Shown here: positions 1 through 7,765 of the stretch, one piece after another
Position numbering within the stretch: position 1 is the first letter of the stretch
Layout: each line of letters begins with the position of its first letter
Assembly: GCA_039584685.1 (NCBI GenBank)
Contig: JBDGXI010000068.1
Span: forward strand, 1-12,263
DNA length: 12,263 bases
Source: Benthicola sp039584685
Lineage (GTDB): Bacteria > Gemmatimonadota > Gemmatimonadetes > Palauibacterales > Palauibacteraceae
Direction of reading: 5' to 3'
Program-made: the position numbers and the translations under genes
Notes under the pieces: generated by a model
Told to the model about the DNA's origin: nothing
Database searches by the model: none
The model's input: the letters and a program-made list of their open reading frames with translations, nothing else

Positions 1-1100
1 ACCACCACGAGGATGATGATCCCCGCGGAGGGCACGCCCGCGGCACCGATCGACGCCAGAGTGGCGGTCAGCACGATGCCGAACTGCGCGGTCAGCGAGA
101 TGTCACCGATCAGGACCTGCGCGATGAACATGGTGGCGACGGCCTGATACAGAGCCGTCCCGTCCATGTTGATGGTGGCGCCGAGGGGCAGCACGAAGCT
201 GGACACCTCTTTCTCGATCCCCAGCACGTCCTCGGCCGTCTCCATGGTGAGCGGAAGCGTGGCGTTGGAGCTCGAGGTGGAGAACGCGATGAGCTGCACG
301 CCCCTGATCTTGCGGTAGAACGCGAGAGGCGAGCGCCTGGCCAGGAACTTGAGCGCCGCGCTGTACGTGAGCAGCACATGGAGCAGTAGCCCCGCGAGCA
401 CCACCACGACGTACACCAGCAGACTGCCCAGCACATCCAGGCCGAACCTGGCGATCACGGCGCCGATGAGAGCGAACACCGCGTACGGCGCCAGCTTCAT
501 GATCCAGTGGATCATGACCATGCAGGCCTCGTTGAGCCCATCGAAGAAGCCCACGATGTGATCGCGCCGCTCCATCGGGAGGGCCGAGACGGCGGCCCCG
601 AGAAAGATGGCGAAGAAGATGATCGGCAGCATGTCGCCGCCGGCCAGCGCCGCCACCGGGTTACGCGGGATCATGTTCAGGAACACGTCGACCAGCCCCG
701 GAGCCTCCTGGGCCAGCTCGACGCGGCTTGCGCCTTCGGCCATGTAGCTCGACCGCAGACCCTCCAGCGCTTCCGGACTCATGCCGGCGCCCGGGCGGAT
801 GATGTTCGATAGCAGGAGGCCGATGCTTACGGCGATGGCCGTCGTGGCGATGTAGTAGACAATCGTCTTGCTGCCGATTCGACCCAGCTTCGTGATGTCG
901 CCGAGGCTCGCGGTGCCGACGACCAGGCTGGCGAACACGAGAGGCACGACCACCATCGTGATCAGCCGGATCCATGCGGTCCCGACCGGCTCGATCGCCA
1001 CCAGGAAGGTGGTGAGCGGGTCGATGCTGAGGGCGTTCGCCACCAGACCGGCGACGACGCCGAGAATCAACGCGATGGTGATCTTCGTATATAGCTGCAT
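1..1100 (-). CDS. Dicarboxylate/amino acid:cation symporter (DAACS family), C-terminus outside window
   Basis: A secondary transporter of the GltP/DctA type, which couples uptake of dicarboxylates or acidic amino acids to Na+ or H+ across the inner membrane. 366 codons are visible; the reading frame is still open at base 3, so the last part (about 40-80 residues in this family) is missing. Seen: an N-terminal MQLYTKITIALILGVVAG segment typical of the family, several hydrophobic helices, the serine-rich signature FSTSSSNATLP at about residues 273-283 and the substrate/cation-site motif GATINMDGTALY at about 307-318, in the expected order and spacing. The ATG at 1100 is chosen because it gives the usual family N-terminus; no good Shine-Dalgarno sequence precedes it. 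Substrate cannot be told from sequence: aspartate/glutamate and C4-dicarboxylates are both possible. It is divergent from the lipoprotein gene, so it has its own promoter between the two. Family assignment is very sure. Confidence 0.95.
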   Translation of the reverse strand, partial: MQLYTKITIALILGVVAGLVANALSIDPLTTFLVAIEPVGTAWIRLITMVVVPLVFASLVVGTASLGDITKLGRIGSKTIVYYIATTAIAVSIGLLLSNIIRPGAGMSPEALEGLRSSYMAEGASRVELAQEAPGLVDVFLNMIPRNPVAALAGGDMLPIIFFAIFLGAAVSALPMERRDHIVGFFDGLNEACMVMIHWIMKLAPYAVFALIGAVIARFGLDVLGSLLVYVVVVLAGLLLHVLLTYSAALKFLARRSPLAFYRKIRGVQLIAFSTSSSNATLPLTMETAEDVLGIEKEVSSFVLPLGATINMDGTALYQAVATMFIAQVLIGDISLTAQFGIVLTATLASIGAAGVPSAGIIILVV

Positions 1101-1255
1101 GACGAACGCTGTAAGGGTAGCCTGGGCCCGCCCGTCTGGCGGTAGCCCAAGATAGGAGGGCCCGGCGGACGGTGACAGGTCTGACGGCCGTCGGTACCTT
1201 GAGGACCTTACGGAGGCCCTCGATCGGAATGAACGACACGAGCAGCACCAACCCC
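1101..1255. promoter_or_regulatory. Divergent intergenic region, promoters expected
   Basis: These 155 bases separate the leftward symporter from the rightward lipoprotein gene, so both promoters must lie here or inside upstream coding sequence. I find no convincing -35/-10 pair on either strand. Purine-rich ribosome-binding-like stretches occur at 1154-1159 (AGGAGG) and 1212-1216 (GGAGG), ahead of in-frame GTG 1172 and ATG 1229. These are alternative, longer starts for the lipoprotein gene. Confidence 0.4.
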
Positions 1256-2203
1256 ATGAACGATGCGACCCGGCCGCGGCGAGGCCTGGGGGGCGGAGCT
1301 ATCCTCGTGGGACTGTGCGCCTTCCTGGCGGCCTGCGACAGGGCCGAGGAGGTGGAGAGCGCTGCCGAGACGGCGTCGCCCCCCGTCCGTCAGCAGGCGG
1401 CGCCCCTTCCGGGGGCTCTGTATCACACGGAGCTCACGTTCGTGGGACGGGAAGAACAGCCGTCCCTGCTGCATCTTCGATTCGACAACCGCACCGATTC
1501 GGTCTCGATCGTCACGCGTTACCGGGGGTGGTTCGGGGGCGCCGAGTGGAGCGAGATCCTGGACCACGCCGATTCGCTCCCGGTTCCTAGGGCCGCCTGG
1601 CGAATTCTCCCCACGGGGCCGGTTCGCATGGTGGCGGGAGAGGGTGGCGAGCCCGCGTCGTTGATCCTCGCACTGCCGGACGGCGGCCTGCGGCTCGACT
1701 CCCGAGGCTCGATCGGGTCGTGGAACAGCCGCACGGGACAGCGCGAATCCCTGCACCTGGCAGAGCTCCAGGACGATTCCGGCGCCGAATCCGGCCTGCT
1801 GCTGGCCCGGCAGAGCGCCCGCCGCGTCGACGAGCCCCCGGACGACGAGCGGGGCCAGTATTTCCTGGTGTCCGATACGGCGGGGAACGGCCTGCTCATC
1901 ATGCGTGACAGCACATCTCCCGATGCACCGGTCACCGCCTGGACCTGGTTCGACGAGACCGAGACCGAGTGGAGCGACGTCCTCATTCTCGCCCTCGCCC
2001 CCCCGGAGGATTCGCCGGGCCGGTGGTCCTTCGAGTTCCCGGAGGCCGGACTGCTGGGCGAGCTGCGCGGCGTTCCCCCGACGCTCGTGGACACTTCCGG
2101 GGACGGACCCGGGCTCGACGTGTTCCGGGTGTATGCGGCGCTCGTCCTCGGGGGCCAGTCATGGACGATGAGCGGGATCGGAGTCCAGGAGCGAGCCCCT
2201 TGA
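1256..2203 (+). CDS. Putative lipoprotein of unknown function
   Basis: I do not recognise this 315-residue protein. Seen: a basic N-terminus (TRPRR, residues 5-9), a hydrophobic stretch GGGAILVGLCAFLAAC and a lipobox LAAC with the lipidated cysteine at residue 27, followed by an acidic, Ala/Pro-rich linker. The remainder is a soluble, Trp- and acid-rich domain without membrane segments. This predicts export, cleavage by signal peptidase II and anchoring in the membrane facing the periplasm. The ATG at 1256 gives a signal peptide of normal length but has a poor ribosome-binding site. ATG 1229 (12 nt after GGAGG) or GTG 1172 (12 nt after AGGAGG) would add 9 or 28 residues and are real alternatives. 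The stop codon overlaps the likely start of the DUF445 gene, so the two are probably co-translated and may act together in the envelope. Confidence 0.82.
   Translation: MNDATRPRRGLGGGAILVGLCAFLAACDRAEEVESAAETASPPVRQQAAPLPGALYHTELTFVGREEQPSLLHLRFDNRTDSVSIVTRYRGWFGGAEWSEILDHADSLPVPRAAWRILPTGPVRMVAGEGGEPASLILALPDGGLRLDSRGSIGSWNSRTGQRESLHLAELQDDSGAESGLLLARQSARRVDEPPDDERGQYFLVSDTAGNGLLIMRDSTSPDAPVTAWTWFDETETEWSDVLILALAPPEDSPGRWSFEFPEAGLLGELRGVPPTLVDTSGDGPGLDVFRVYAALVLGGQSWTMSGIGVQERAP
2187..2191 (+). promoter_or_regulatory. Shine-Dalgarno AGGAG favouring a TTG start
   Basis: AGGAG inside the end of the lipoprotein gene stands 8 nt before TTG 2200, whose last two bases are shared with the lipoprotein stop TGA (TTGA). 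The spacing is ideal for TTG 2200. It is too far from GTG 2209 (17 nt) and lies downstream of ATG 2161, so it is the main reason for choosing TTG as the start of the DUF445 gene. Confidence 0.55.
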
Positions 2204-3777
2204 GCCCCGTGGCCATGCAGTGGCTGCGCGACGGGCTGACGGTTCTGTTCGGAGCCCTGGCCGGCGGCCTCACCAATCGCGTGGCCATCACCATGCTGTT
2301 CCACCCGTACAAGCCGCCGCGCGTTTTCGGGCGACCTATCAACTGGCTGCAGGGGGCGGTGCCGAAGAACCAGACCCGCATGGCCCGGACGATCGGCAAC
2401 ACGGTCGGAGACACGCTCCTGACGCCCGGCGATGTGGCCGCAGAACTGAAGGACGAGCGGCTGCGCGAGGCGTTCGAGGATCAGCTGCGGGTCCTGGTCC
2501 AGGAACTCCTCGAAGGAGAGAAGCCGGCGATCGGCGACCTCCTGCCAGAATCCGCGCTCACCGAAGTCCGGCGAATCCTCGACACGTTGCTCGACTCGGT
2601 GCGCGACCGTGTGGTCGAAGCCCTGGCCTCGGAGGAGTTCGCCGAGGACGCGGCGCGCATCCTGGGCACGCTTGCGGAATCCCTGGAAGACGAATCGCTG
2701 GCCGAGTCGCTCGGAGAGGAGCGGATCGCCTCGCTGAGGGACCAGGCCGGAGACTGGGTCACCAGGCTGGTCGCTTCCGATTCCTTCGCCGAGACGGTGA
2801 GGAGCCATCTGGACCGGGCCGCCGTGCGTCTGCTGCGCCCGGGGCGATCGTTCGAGGAGCTGGTCCCCGTGGGGCTCGTGGCGGCCCTGGAGCACGCGAT
2901 CAGCGACTACCTGCCGCTCGCCATGGAGCGCCTGGGGCGCTTGCTCGAGGACCCCGCGGCCCGGGCGCGAGTCGAGGGAGCGATCCACGACCTTCTCGAG
3001 CGATTCATGAGGGACCTGGCTTTTCACCAGCGGGTGGTGGCGAAGCTGATCATCACCGAGGACACGGTCGACAAGGTCATCGACACGCTGGAGGCCGAGG
3101 GAGCCGATCGCCTCGGAGACCTGCTGCGCGAGGGCGAGGTTCAGGACGCGATGGCGCGGAGCGTCAACGACGCGATCGTGGACTTCCTCAGGCGACCCGT
3201 GATCGATGTTCTCGGCAAGCCCGGCGATCCCCAGGTCGACAGCGCCCTGCAGTCCATCACCGAGTGGACGGTCGATGCGGCGCGCGATCCCGAGGTACGG
3301 GAGTTCCTGCTCGACCGGGGCGAGGCGGCGGTGCTCAAGGCCGGCGAGAGAAGCTGGGCCGACGTCGTTCGCCTGGTGCCGGCGCGACGCGCCGGCGGCT
3401 GGATCGCCTCCGGGCTGCGCTCGGAAGCCGGGCGTGACCAGTTCGGCCGGTTCAAGGAATGGCTCACCGAGCGCGTTCTCAGTCAGCCGATCGGCTCGCT
3501 GGAGCGTTACGGCCGAGAGGGCGCGGCGGACCGACTCACCGAGGCGCTGGCCGAACCCGTGTGGGCGTGGATCACGGGCAAGGTCCCCGAGGTCGCGGCC
3601 AACGTGCGCGTGGCCGACCGGGTGGAGTCCAAGATCCTCGAATTCCCGATTCCGGAGCTGGAGCGCCTGGTCCGCTCCATCACCGAGAAGGAGCTGAACC
3701 TGATCGTGCGGTTGGGCTATTTCCTCGGGGCCGGGATCGGTCTTCTGCTCGTGGTGATCAGACGGTTCACGGGATAG
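2200..3777 (+). CDS. DUF445 family membrane-anchored protein
   Basis: A 525-residue protein of the DUF445 (YheB-like) family, whose function is not established. Seen: an N-terminal hydrophobic helix (about residues 10-32) running into the family hallmark LTNRVAITMLFHPYKP, then QGAVPKNQTRMARTIGNTVG, matching the family's conserved 'P-K-x-x-x-x-A-x-x-I-G' stretch. A long, highly charged helical middle follows, with recurring 'ERL', 'L.E' and 'ARxVEG' type repeats, and then a C-terminal hydrophobic segment (GYFLGAGIGLLLVVIRR) ending at the stop. This is the usual layout: both ends in the membrane and a large helical domain between. The start is taken as TTG 2200 (AGGAG 8 nt upstream, TTGA overlap with the lipoprotein stop). 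ATG 2161 would add 13 residues and overlap the upstream gene by 43 nt; GTG 2209 and ATG 2215 are later options. Family call is firm; role and exact start are not. Confidence 0.88.
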   Translation: MSPVAMQWLRDGLTVLFGALAGGLTNRVAITMLFHPYKPPRVFGRPINWLQGAVPKNQTRMARTIGNTVGDTLLTPGDVAAELKDERLREAFEDQLRVLVQELLEGEKPAIGDLLPESALTEVRRILDTLLDSVRDRVVEALASEEFAEDAARILGTLAESLEDESLAESLGEERIASLRDQAGDWVTRLVASDSFAETVRSHLDRAAVRLLRPGRSFEELVPVGLVAALEHAISDYLPLAMERLGRLLEDPAARARVEGAIHDLLERFMRDLAFHQRVVAKLIITEDTVDKVIDTLEAEGADRLGDLLREGEVQDAMARSVNDAIVDFLRRPVIDVLGKPGDPQVDSALQSITEWTVDAARDPEVREFLLDRGEAAVLKAGERSWADVVRLVPARRAGGWIASGLRSEAGRDQFGRFKEWLTERVLSQPIGSLERYGREGAADRLTEALAEPVWAWITGKVPEVAANVRVADRVESKILEFPIPELERLVRSITEKELNLIVRLGYFLGAGIGLLLVVIRRFTG

Positions 3778-3785
3778 CGTCCCTT

Positions 3786-4688
3786 CTACTCTGCGTCCAG
3801 AAGCTCGCGAGCCTTCAGGTAGGCCTCGGACGCTCTCTCCGGCTCGCGCTTGCGATCGAACAGGATTCCCATCGTGTACCAGGCCCGCCCGTTCCCGGGC
3901 TGGATCTGCACGGCGTGTTCGAGCGCCTCGAGGGCCGCATCGATCTGCCCCAGGCGGTTGCACGCCTCTCCGAGGTAGTAGTACGCGGACTCGGACTCGG
4001 GATCGAACCCGATCGCTTGCTCCAGGGAGTCGCGGGCCGCTGAATACAGGCCCTTCCGGTAGAACACGAGGCCGAGGTTGAGGTGGACGTCGGGATCCTC
4101 AGGGGCCAGTCGTTGCGCGTTCCGAAGGACCTCCTCCGCCTCCGTATAGTGGCCGAGCATGCCTAGAACGGCGCCCACGTTGTTCAGCAGCTGGATGTTC
4201 TCCGGCTCGATCTCCAGCGCGGCCTGATATTCCTCCAGGGCGCGGGCCGGCTCGCCCAGACGATCGTACACGTACCCCAGGTTGTTGCGGGCCTTCAAAT
4301 GGCCAGGGTCGCGCCGCAACAGCTCCCGGTACCCCTTCTCCGCTTCAACGAAGTGCCCTTCCTCAGCGGCTATCCGGGCCCGTCGGTAGATCCCGTCCAT
4401 CTCCGCTCTGTCCTGCGAGGAAAGCCGGTCCAGCGTAGTCTCCGAAAGCCGTTCCTCGACCGCCTCGGCTTTCTCGACTTCCTCGACCGCCTCGGCTACG
4501 TCGTCGACCACGCTGGCATCGTCCGCGACCTCGGAGTCGAGCGACTCCGGCGCCGTGGTCAGGTCGAGCTGTGGATCCTCCGATCCGGCGGTATCCGCGT
4601 TCATATCTTCCCGCGCGGAGGGTGGCGGGTCGTTTCCCCGTCCCGCCGTCTGCCGCTGGCCGCCGCCCTGTCTCCTACGCCTCGCCAT
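3786..4688 (-). CDS. Tetratricopeptide repeat (TPR) protein, six repeats
   Basis: A 300-residue protein with three parts. Residues 1-28 are very basic and Gln/Gly/Pro-rich (MARRRRQGGGQRQ...). Residues 29-85 are acidic, Ala/Glu/Val-rich and probably disordered or coiled. From about 97 to the end there are six consecutive 34-residue TPR units, starting near 97, 131, 165, 199, 233 and 267, each with the typical 'G/A...Y..A...Y..AL...P' pattern. TPR arrays are protein-protein docking surfaces; no catalytic or export signal is seen, so it is probably cytoplasmic. ATG 4688 is preceded by an AGGGGA-type ribosome-binding site and overlaps the end of cutA by 14 nt, indicating translational coupling. 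An internal ATG codes for residue 29 and would remove the basic tail. The gene ends 8 nt from the convergent DUF445 gene, with no visible terminator between them. Confidence 0.9.
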   Translation of the reverse strand: MARRRRQGGGQRQTAGRGNDPPPSAREDMNADTAGSEDPQLDLTTAPESLDSEVADDASVVDDVAEAVEEVEKAEAVEERLSETTLDRLSSQDRAEMDGIYRRARIAAEEGHFVEAEKGYRELLRRDPGHLKARNNLGYVYDRLGEPARALEEYQAALEIEPENIQLLNNVGAVLGMLGHYTEAEEVLRNAQRLAPEDPDVHLNLGLVFYRKGLYSAARDSLEQAIGFDPESESAYYYLGEACNRLGQIDAALEALEHAVQIQPGNGRAWYTMGILFDRKREPERASEAYLKARELLDAE

Positions 4689-5022
4689 CCCTGTTCCCCT
4701 TCGTTACGGACTCCCTCACCCATCGCAGATAGGCAGGTGAACCCTCGGCGACCTCCATCGCAATGAACTCCGGCACATCGTACGGGTGGAGCTCGGCGAC
4801 CCGGAGCCGCGCCGCCTGCACAAGATCCTCCGTCGTCTTGATGATCGCCATGGCTTCCGGATCCGTGCGCGTCTCGCCCTCCCACCGGTACACCGATGTG
4901 ATGCCGGGAACGACGTTCACGCAGGCGGCGAGCCCCTCTTCCACCAGCACGCGACTGATGGACTGGAGCGTGTCGGCCGCGGGGCCCGTCACGAATATCA
5001 CTCGGACGCCCGGCTCACGCAC
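4675..5022 (-). CDS. cutA: CutA1-like divalent-cation tolerance protein
   Basis: A 115-residue protein matching CutA1, a small ferredoxin-fold protein that forms trimers. It was linked genetically to copper tolerance in E. coli, but its biochemical role is not settled. Seen: the core order VIFVTGP (start of strand 1), LVEEGLAACVNVVPGITSVYRWEG (the most diagnostic region, around residues 25-50), IIKTTEDLV, and HPYDVPEFIAMEV with the conserved HPY-x-x-PE, then YLRWV near the end. Length is normal for the family (about 105-115). It starts at GTG 5022, 4 nt after GGAG, and overlaps the end of the acyl-CoA synthetase by 8 nt. Its own stop overlaps the downstream TPR gene by 14 nt. This makes a tightly coupled block, although a functional link between CutA and the synthetase is not evident. 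Confidence 0.95.
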   Translation of the reverse strand: MREPGVRVIFVTGPAADTLQSISRVLVEEGLAACVNVVPGITSVYRWEGETRTDPEAMAIIKTTEDLVQAARLRVAELHPYDVPEFIAMEVAEGSPAYLRWVRESVTKGNRDGEA

Positions 5023-6904
5023 AGGGCTCCGCCTCGGCTTCCACCTGGCGATAGATCTCGTCGATGCGGTCGGCGTAACGCTTTTCGATCACGCGGCGCT
5101 TAATCTTGAGCGTCGGCGTGAGCTCGCCGCCCTCCACCGTAAACTGGCGGCCCGACAGGAGGATCCGCTTCGGTCGCTCGTAGCGCGCGCAGGACGCGAC
5201 GCGCGCCAGGACCTCGTCGTCCATCAAGCGCTGGAGGTCGGGGTGCTCGGCCAACTTCTCCATGTCCGGTTCCGTGATGGGTCGCCCGGGAAAAGCCGAC
5301 TTGTAGGCCTGGAAACTGGGCACCACCAGCGCGAGAGGGAACTTGCGGCGATCGCCGAGGAGCACGACCTGCTCGACGAACGGCGAGCGGGCGATCAGCT
5401 CCTCTATGGGCTGCGGAGCTACGTTCTTGCCGGCAGCCGTCACCAGAAGGTTCTTCTTGCGATCGGTGATTCGAAGATAGCCGTCGGCGTCCAGCTCTCC
5501 GACGTCTCCGGTATGGAACCACCCGTCCTCGCTGATCGCTTCCCTGGTCCAATCGGGGCGTCCGAAATAGCCCTGCATGACCTGCGGTCCGCGAACCAGG
5601 ATTTCACCGTCGTCCGCGATCCGAATCTCGGTTCCGGCCAGCGGCGGGCCGACGGTTCCGAACCGGATGTCGGCGGGCGGATTCACGTTGGTCACGGGTG
5701 AGGTCTCCGTAAGCCCGTACCCTTCCAGCACCACCAGGCCGCCCGCGTAGAAGAAGCGGGCGATCTCGGCCGAAAGGGGCGCCGCTCCACTGACGAAGAA
5801 GCGCACGCGCCCTCCCGTCCGCTCGTGCAGCTTCCGGAACACGAGCCGATCCGCGACTCCGTAGGCTCCCTCCAGCAGTCTCGCGACGGGCTGGTGGGCC
5901 AGGCGGCGGTCGGCCCGCCGATCGCCGACCCACTTGGCGGCGGCAAACACGGCCTTCTTGGCGAGACCGCCGTCGCGCACCGACTCCATCACCGCGTCGT
6001 AGAACTTTTCGTACAGCCGGGGCACTCCGATCACGAAGGTGGGGCTGGTCTCGATCATGTCGCGTGCCACCGTAGTGACGGACTCGGCGTATGCGATCTC
6101 GGCACCCGAATACCACATCAGGAAGTGTCCGGCCAGCCTCTCGAACGAGTGCGACAGGGGGAGCCAGCTCAGGACCTTGTCGGTCTCCGTGATCGGGAGC
6201 ACCATGCTGGCCCCGATGGTGTTGGTGTACAGATTGTGGTGGCTCAGCATCACGCCCTTCGGCTCGGCCGTCGTGCCCGACGTGTAGATCAGCGTAGCCG
6301 TATCCCCTGGTTGCACCGCCCGCGCCGTTTCGACCCAGGCACCCTCGGGGCCGGGCGCCGCCCGACCGGCTCGCTCCAGTTGCGCGAGGGAGCGCACGCG
6401 GATCCCCGCGTGGTCGACGCCGTGGTCGTCCTCCGGAGGATCGAACACGAAGACCCTGCTCAGGTTCTCCAGCCGGTCATGTACCTGGAGCACCTTGGCC
6501 AGCTGGTCCCCGTCCTCCACGAAGATGGCCTTGGCTCCCGAGTCCTTCAGGATGTAGAGGACCTGATCGGCGGGAAGCGTCGGGTAGACGGTGACCACGA
6601 CGAGGCCGGACATGATGCAGGCCCAGTCGGCGAGCGCCCACTCCATCCGTGTGTTGGAGAGGATGGCCACGTGATCGCCCGCCTCGAGGTCTCCCTGGAG
6701 CAGAGACCGGGAGATGCCGCGGACGCGCTCTACGACCTCTCCCGCCGTCCACGAGCGCCAGCGGCCATCCGGCTGGCGCGACGTGAGGGCCCTGCGATCG
6801 CGGTCACGCTCCAGCCCCTGCAGGAAGATGTCCACCAGCGTGCCGGGCCCGAAATCGAACGGCGCGGCGGCGTCCCGAACCGGCGCGGGCGCGCTATCCG
6901 GCAT
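5015..6904 (-). CDS. Long-chain fatty acid-CoA ligase (AMP-forming)
   Basis: A 629-residue acyl-CoA synthetase of the ANL superfamily, closest in layout to the long-chain/FadD15-type group. It activates fatty acids with ATP to acyl-AMP and then acyl-CoA. Seen in order: the P-loop YTSGTTAEPKG at about residues 207-217; WLPLSHSFERLAGH near 247-260, as in long-chain enzymes; a helical insertion around 300-360; YGLTETSP at 396-403 (adenine/AMP site); GWFHTGD at 461-467; and DRKKNLLVTAAGKNVAPQ at 481-498, which carries the hinge and the A8-loop glycine. The C-terminal part runs to residue 629. ATG 6904 is chosen; it lies inside the end of the upstream TPR gene (11 nt overlap) and has no strong ribosome-binding site of its own, so it probably depends on coupling. 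No membrane anchor or signal peptide is seen. Chain-length specificity is inferred from family only. Confidence 0.95.
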   Translation of the reverse strand: MPDSAPAPVRDAAAPFDFGPGTLVDIFLQGLERDRDRRALTSRQPDGRWRSWTAGEVVERVRGISRSLLQGDLEAGDHVAILSNTRMEWALADWACIMSGLVVVTVYPTLPADQVLYILKDSGAKAIFVEDGDQLAKVLQVHDRLENLSRVFVFDPPEDDHGVDHAGIRVRSLAQLERAGRAAPGPEGAWVETARAVQPGDTATLIYTSGTTAEPKGVMLSHHNLYTNTIGASMVLPITETDKVLSWLPLSHSFERLAGHFLMWYSGAEIAYAESVTTVARDMIETSPTFVIGVPRLYEKFYDAVMESVRDGGLAKKAVFAAAKWVGDRRADRRLAHQPVARLLEGAYGVADRLVFRKLHERTGGRVRFFVSGAAPLSAEIARFFYAGGLVVLEGYGLTETSPVTNVNPPADIRFGTVGPPLAGTEIRIADDGEILVRGPQVMQGYFGRPDWTREAISEDGWFHTGDVGELDADGYLRITDRKKNLLVTAAGKNVAPQPIEELIARSPFVEQVVLLGDRRKFPLALVVPSFQAYKSAFPGRPITEPDMEKLAEHPDLQRLMDDEVLARVASCARYERPKRILLSGRQFTVEGGELTPTLKIKRRVIEKRYADRIDEIYRQVEAEAEPCA

Positions 6905-7358
6905 CGGGAGACGGCGCCTGCTCCGAAGGCTCGGCTTCCGCGTCCGGTTGGCGCAGTCGATCCAGCGTCTCGCGGGCGTGGCTGGCGTGCTTCTCCGATC
7001 CCGGGATGTCGGCCCCCGATCTGAGAAAGGCCTCCAGGTGCACGGTGGCTTCCGTGTCGCGCCCACGATTCAAGTAAAGGAACGCGATGCCGTAGTGAGC
7101 GCCGGCGCTGCCCGGGTCCTTCTCCAGCGCCCGCTGGTACATCTTGATCGCCTCGTCGGTCATTCCCATGCGGGTGTAGACGATCGCCATCTGCTCGAGT
7201 GTCGCGACGTCCCCCGGACGTTCACGAAGCGCCAGACGCAGGGAGGTCAGCGCCTCGTGATACCGCTCCTCCGCGGCCAGCTCGAGGCCTTCCCTGTAGT
7301 AGTCGGGCCGGTCTTCCTCGCGGCCGCTCCCTCCGGTCAGAAAGCTCCACCAGGGCAT
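6894..7358 (-). CDS. Small TPR protein
   Basis: A 154-residue protein with a short Trp/Phe-containing N-terminus (MPWWSFLTGG), three TPR units at about residues 18-51, 52-85 and 86-118, and a charged, acidic tail (residues 135-154). The TPR pattern is clear: for example EEDRPDYYREGLELAAEERY, then GDVATLEQMAIVYTRMG, then GSAGAHYGIAFLYLNRG. It probably acts as a cytoplasmic scaffold; no enzyme motif is present. ATG 7358 has AGGAG 8 nt upstream, which sits across the end of the preceding membrane-protein gene (stop 2 nt before this start), so the two are coupled. The 3' end overlaps the acyl-CoA synthetase start by 11 nt. Its partner is unknown. Confidence 0.9.
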   Translation of the reverse strand: MPWWSFLTGGSGREEDRPDYYREGLELAAEERYHEALTSLRLALRERPGDVATLEQMAIVYTRMGMTDEAIKMYQRALEKDPGSAGAHYGIAFLYLNRGRDTEATVHLEAFLRSGADIPGSEKHASHARETLDRLRQPDAEAEPSEQAPSPDAG

Positions 7359-7360
7359 GG

Positions 7361-7660
7361 TCAGCTCTCCTCTCCCGAATCCGCCTCATCCCACTCGACC
7401 AGGGGCGGCGCCGGGGGAATCACGGCGATGTTGTACGCGAATGCGAAGGCTGCGCCCACCAGGAACCCGTACGCGTAGGCCCACATGGCTCCGATGAAAG
7501 CCCCTTCCACGCTGACCGAGTAGCCGAACAGAACGCCTCCCAGGAGCCCCGGGCTGGCGCTCCGGCCGAATACGGCCAGCGCGAGCAGTGTGGCCACGAA
7601 CACAGCGGCGCTGCTCAGCGCACCGGCTGCCATGGCGAATGCTCTCGTCTGAAGGCGCAC
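7361..7660 (-). CDS. Small conserved membrane protein (two or more TM helices)
   Basis: A 99-residue hydrophobic protein. Seen: RLQTRAFAMAAGALSSAAVFVATLLALAVFG (first membrane helix), a glycine-rich stretch with LLGGVLFGYSVSVEGAFIG, a second helix region (GAMWAYAYGFLVGAAFAFAYNIAVI), and an acidic cytoplasm-type tail (EWDEADSGEES). Similar small proteins in environmental bacteria begin with '(M)(K/R)L.T(R/K)AFA...G' and carry 'GYSVS..GAFIG..WG' and 'G...F...YN'. Some are labelled holin-like, but nothing here shows lysis function. GTG 7660 is chosen over ATG 7633 because it preserves the conserved N-terminus and has a GAGG-type site upstream. A still longer reading frame to 7747 lacks conserved character. 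It heads the TPR/acyl-CoA synthetase/CutA block. Confidence 0.72.
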   Translation of the reverse strand: MRLQTRAFAMAAGALSSAAVFVATLLALAVFGRSASPGLLGGVLFGYSVSVEGAFIGAMWAYAYGFLVGAAFAFAYNIAVIPPAPPLVEWDEADSGEES

Positions 7661-7765
7661 CCGGCTCGTCCTCGGTTCGTGAAGGAAAGCGCCCCGCCCG
7701 GTCGCGGAAGCACAGGCAAAACTAGAGGCGCCGTATGGCTGAGGCAACGAAACAGGGGGCCCGTG
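7661..7765 (-). other. Intergenic gap between Trm112-like gene and membrane-protein gene
   Basis: 105 bases between the end of the Trm112-like gene and the chosen GTG start. This is the longest gap inside the left half of the minus-strand run, and therefore the likely place for a promoter of the membrane protein/TPR/ligase/cutA/TPR block. A GC-rich imperfect inverted repeat just after the upstream stop (about 7751-7766, ACACGGG/CCCCTGT in the minus-strand RNA) is followed by TTTCGTT. It is too imperfect to call a terminator. No clear -35/-10 pair is seen. Confidence 0.3.

Noticed and set aside
1519..3963. 814-codon open frame on the minus strand opposite the lipoprotein and DUF445 genes
   Set aside because: It is antisense to two well-supported genes, has an Arg/Gln/His/Asp-rich composition typical of GC-rich shadow frames, shows no domain, and also runs into the TPR gene in another frame.
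5825..7024. 399-codon plus-strand open frame opposite the acyl-CoA synthetase
   Set aside because: Antisense to all the ligase signature motifs; composition again that of a shadow frame.
7361..7660. Phage holin or lysis gene
   Set aside because: Some similar small membrane proteins carry a holin label, but there is no endolysin, phage gene or att site nearby, and the gene is coupled to a housekeeping TPR gene.
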